Part shown: in pieces, positions 7,257-8,112 of the stretch | How the letters are laid out: each line of letters begins with the position of its first letter | Numbering within the stretch: position 1 is the first letter of the stretch | DNA from: an uncultured Clostridia bacterium | GTDB taxonomy: Bacteria; Bacillota; Clostridia; Christensenellales; UBA1242 | DNA: 8,112 nucleotides | Direction of reading: 5' to 3' | Assembly: GCA_905236445.1 (NCBI GenBank) | Contig: CAJOPQ010000021.1 | Coordinates: forward strand, 1-8,112 | Notes under the pieces: generated by a model | Seen by the model: the letters and a program-made list of their open reading frames with translations, nothing else | What the model was told of the DNA's origin: nothing | The model's database searches: none | Position numbers and translations under genes: made by a program

Positions 7257-8112
7257 TCAACTAGCATAAGTAGGCAAAATAACATATACTGTGCCGTTAA
7301 CACCCTCTTGTGTTGTAACATTGTAAGAATAGTCAGAAGACAAAGAATAATACTTGTAGTTTGTGTATTTATTGCTTAAAGAGTAGTTTGCTCCAGTTAT
7401 TGCAGATGACAAGTTGTTAGGTAGGTTAAATGAAGACGAAGCAAACACTTCTATATATTTCATATTATTTTTACCTGCAATCGTTAATAGTGTAGTTAAA
7501 TCAGTTACATTTGTAACAATCAAGTTGCATGTGTCTGAATTGTTAGAAATTGCTGTGTTAGACCAATAACTGTATGGGTTGGTTGGTGTAGTATAGTTGT
7601 TAAATTTAGTACGAGCAGCATGAGGGTAGTGATCGCTTATATAACTATCGCTAACTAGGAAGTATTTATGCTCTAACATTTCGTATGTTGTTGAATTTAG
7701 ATTGGCAGTAAATTCTGTCCAAGTGATATCTACTGCATAATAGTTGCCGTCAACCTTGACTTTATTCCATGCATGACCACCCCTTTGAGTTGTTTGTGGG
7801 TTAACAATCGCTTCTCCAGAAATCTTAATACATTCAATGCCTTCCATATTACATAGAAGTGAATATGCTTTGCTAAATGCATCGCACACGCCAATTCTAA
7901 GGTTGTCGTTCCAGAATATACCCTCTAGGTAAAATTGTGGATTCTGCATAATTGTTGCATCATCATAATATGCATAATTTCTATTATACATTGTGTTGAC
8001 TGCGATCCAGTCGTATATACACAATGCTTTTTCATAATCTGTCATATCGTTTGCAATTATATTACGCAATACAGCTTTTGCTTTGTTATAGATTGTCTCA
8101 GCTCTACTGCCA
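7257..8112 (-). CDS. transglutaminase-like domain protein (5' end beyond window edge)
   Basis: The minus-strand frame is open to the right edge (first full codon 8111-8109), giving 284 C-terminal residues; a TTG at 8069 is internal, not a start. Numbering from the edge, the protein has a helical lead-in with ALCIYDWIAVN, then the three catalytic blocks of the transglutaminase/papain-like fold: Cys76 in GVCDAFSKAY, His113 in GGHAWNKVKVDG and Asp128 in YYAVDITW, followed by a KYFLVSD segment typical of bacterial members. This supports a cysteine peptidase or acyl-transfer activity, often found in secreted or surface proteins of Bacillota; secretion cannot be tested because the N-terminus is missing. 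After about residue 170 comes an Asn/Ser/Thr/Tyr-rich stretch of some 110 residues that I do not recognise (see findings). No sorting motif or membrane helix ends the protein. It converges on the SDR gene with 26 bases between stops. Confidence 0.87.
   Translation of the reverse strand, partial: GSRAETIYNKAKAVLRNIIANDMTDYEKALCIYDWIAVNTMYNRNYAYYDDATIMQNPQFYLEGIFWNDNLRIGVCDAFSKAYSLLCNMEGIECIKISGEAIVNPQTTQRGGHAWNKVKVDGNYYAVDITWTEFTANLNSTTYEMLEHKYFLVSDSYISDHYPHAARTKFNNYTTPTNPYSYWSNTAISNNSDTCNLIVTNVTDLTTLLTIAGKNNMKYIEVFASSSFNLPNNLSSAITGANYSLSNKYTNYKYYSLSSDYSYNVTTQEGVNGTVYVILPTYAS

Noticed and set aside
8067..8069. TTG as the start of the transglutaminase-like gene
   Set aside because: The frame stays open to the window edge with plausible helical protein sequence (ETIYNKAKAVL), so the true start is outside.

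Overview
This is AT-rich DNA (roughly one-third G+C by eye) with strong AGGAGG-type ribosome binding sites, AGA/ATA-rich codon use and ordinary use of TGA as a stop. The paired genes are the Gram-positive type of recombination helicase-nuclease, AddA and AddB. Together these suggest a low-GC member of the Bacillota (Firmicutes), most likely a clostridial or related uncultured lineage. The window does not allow a genus to be named. No mobile element, CRISPR array, rRNA or tRNA gene was recognised.

Layout. From the left edge to 2807 (+) lies a 5'-truncated addB, carrying its C-terminal nuclease and the four cysteines of an iron-sulfur cluster. It overlaps the complete addA (2804-6232, +) through ATGA, with a strong Shine-Dalgarno sequence inside the end of addB. 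The two form a translationally coupled operon for repair of double-strand breaks. A 197-base gap (6233-6429) follows. It holds a weak terminator-like hairpin just after addA, a possible extended -10 promoter, a 12-bp palindrome and a strong 10-bp perfect hairpin. Next is a complete short-chain dehydrogenase/reductase gene (6430-7230, +), probably transcribed separately from addAB. After only 26 bases comes a convergent gene on the minus strand (7257 to beyond the right edge). It encodes a transglutaminase-like cysteine protein with a complete Cys-His-Asp triad, a C-terminal extension I do not recognise, and an N-terminus outside the window.

How the genes work together. Only AddA and AddB clearly act as one machine: they resect double-strand ends and prepare 3' single strands for RecA. 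The dehydrogenase and the transglutaminase-like protein have no visible functional link to AddAB or to each other. The region looks like ordinary chromosomal housekeeping DNA next to a probable cell-surface gene. I found no convincing undescribed system. The points worth a second look are the unassigned C-terminal region of the transglutaminase-like protein, the orientation of the hairpin at 6360-6400, and the lack of a terminator between the convergent genes.
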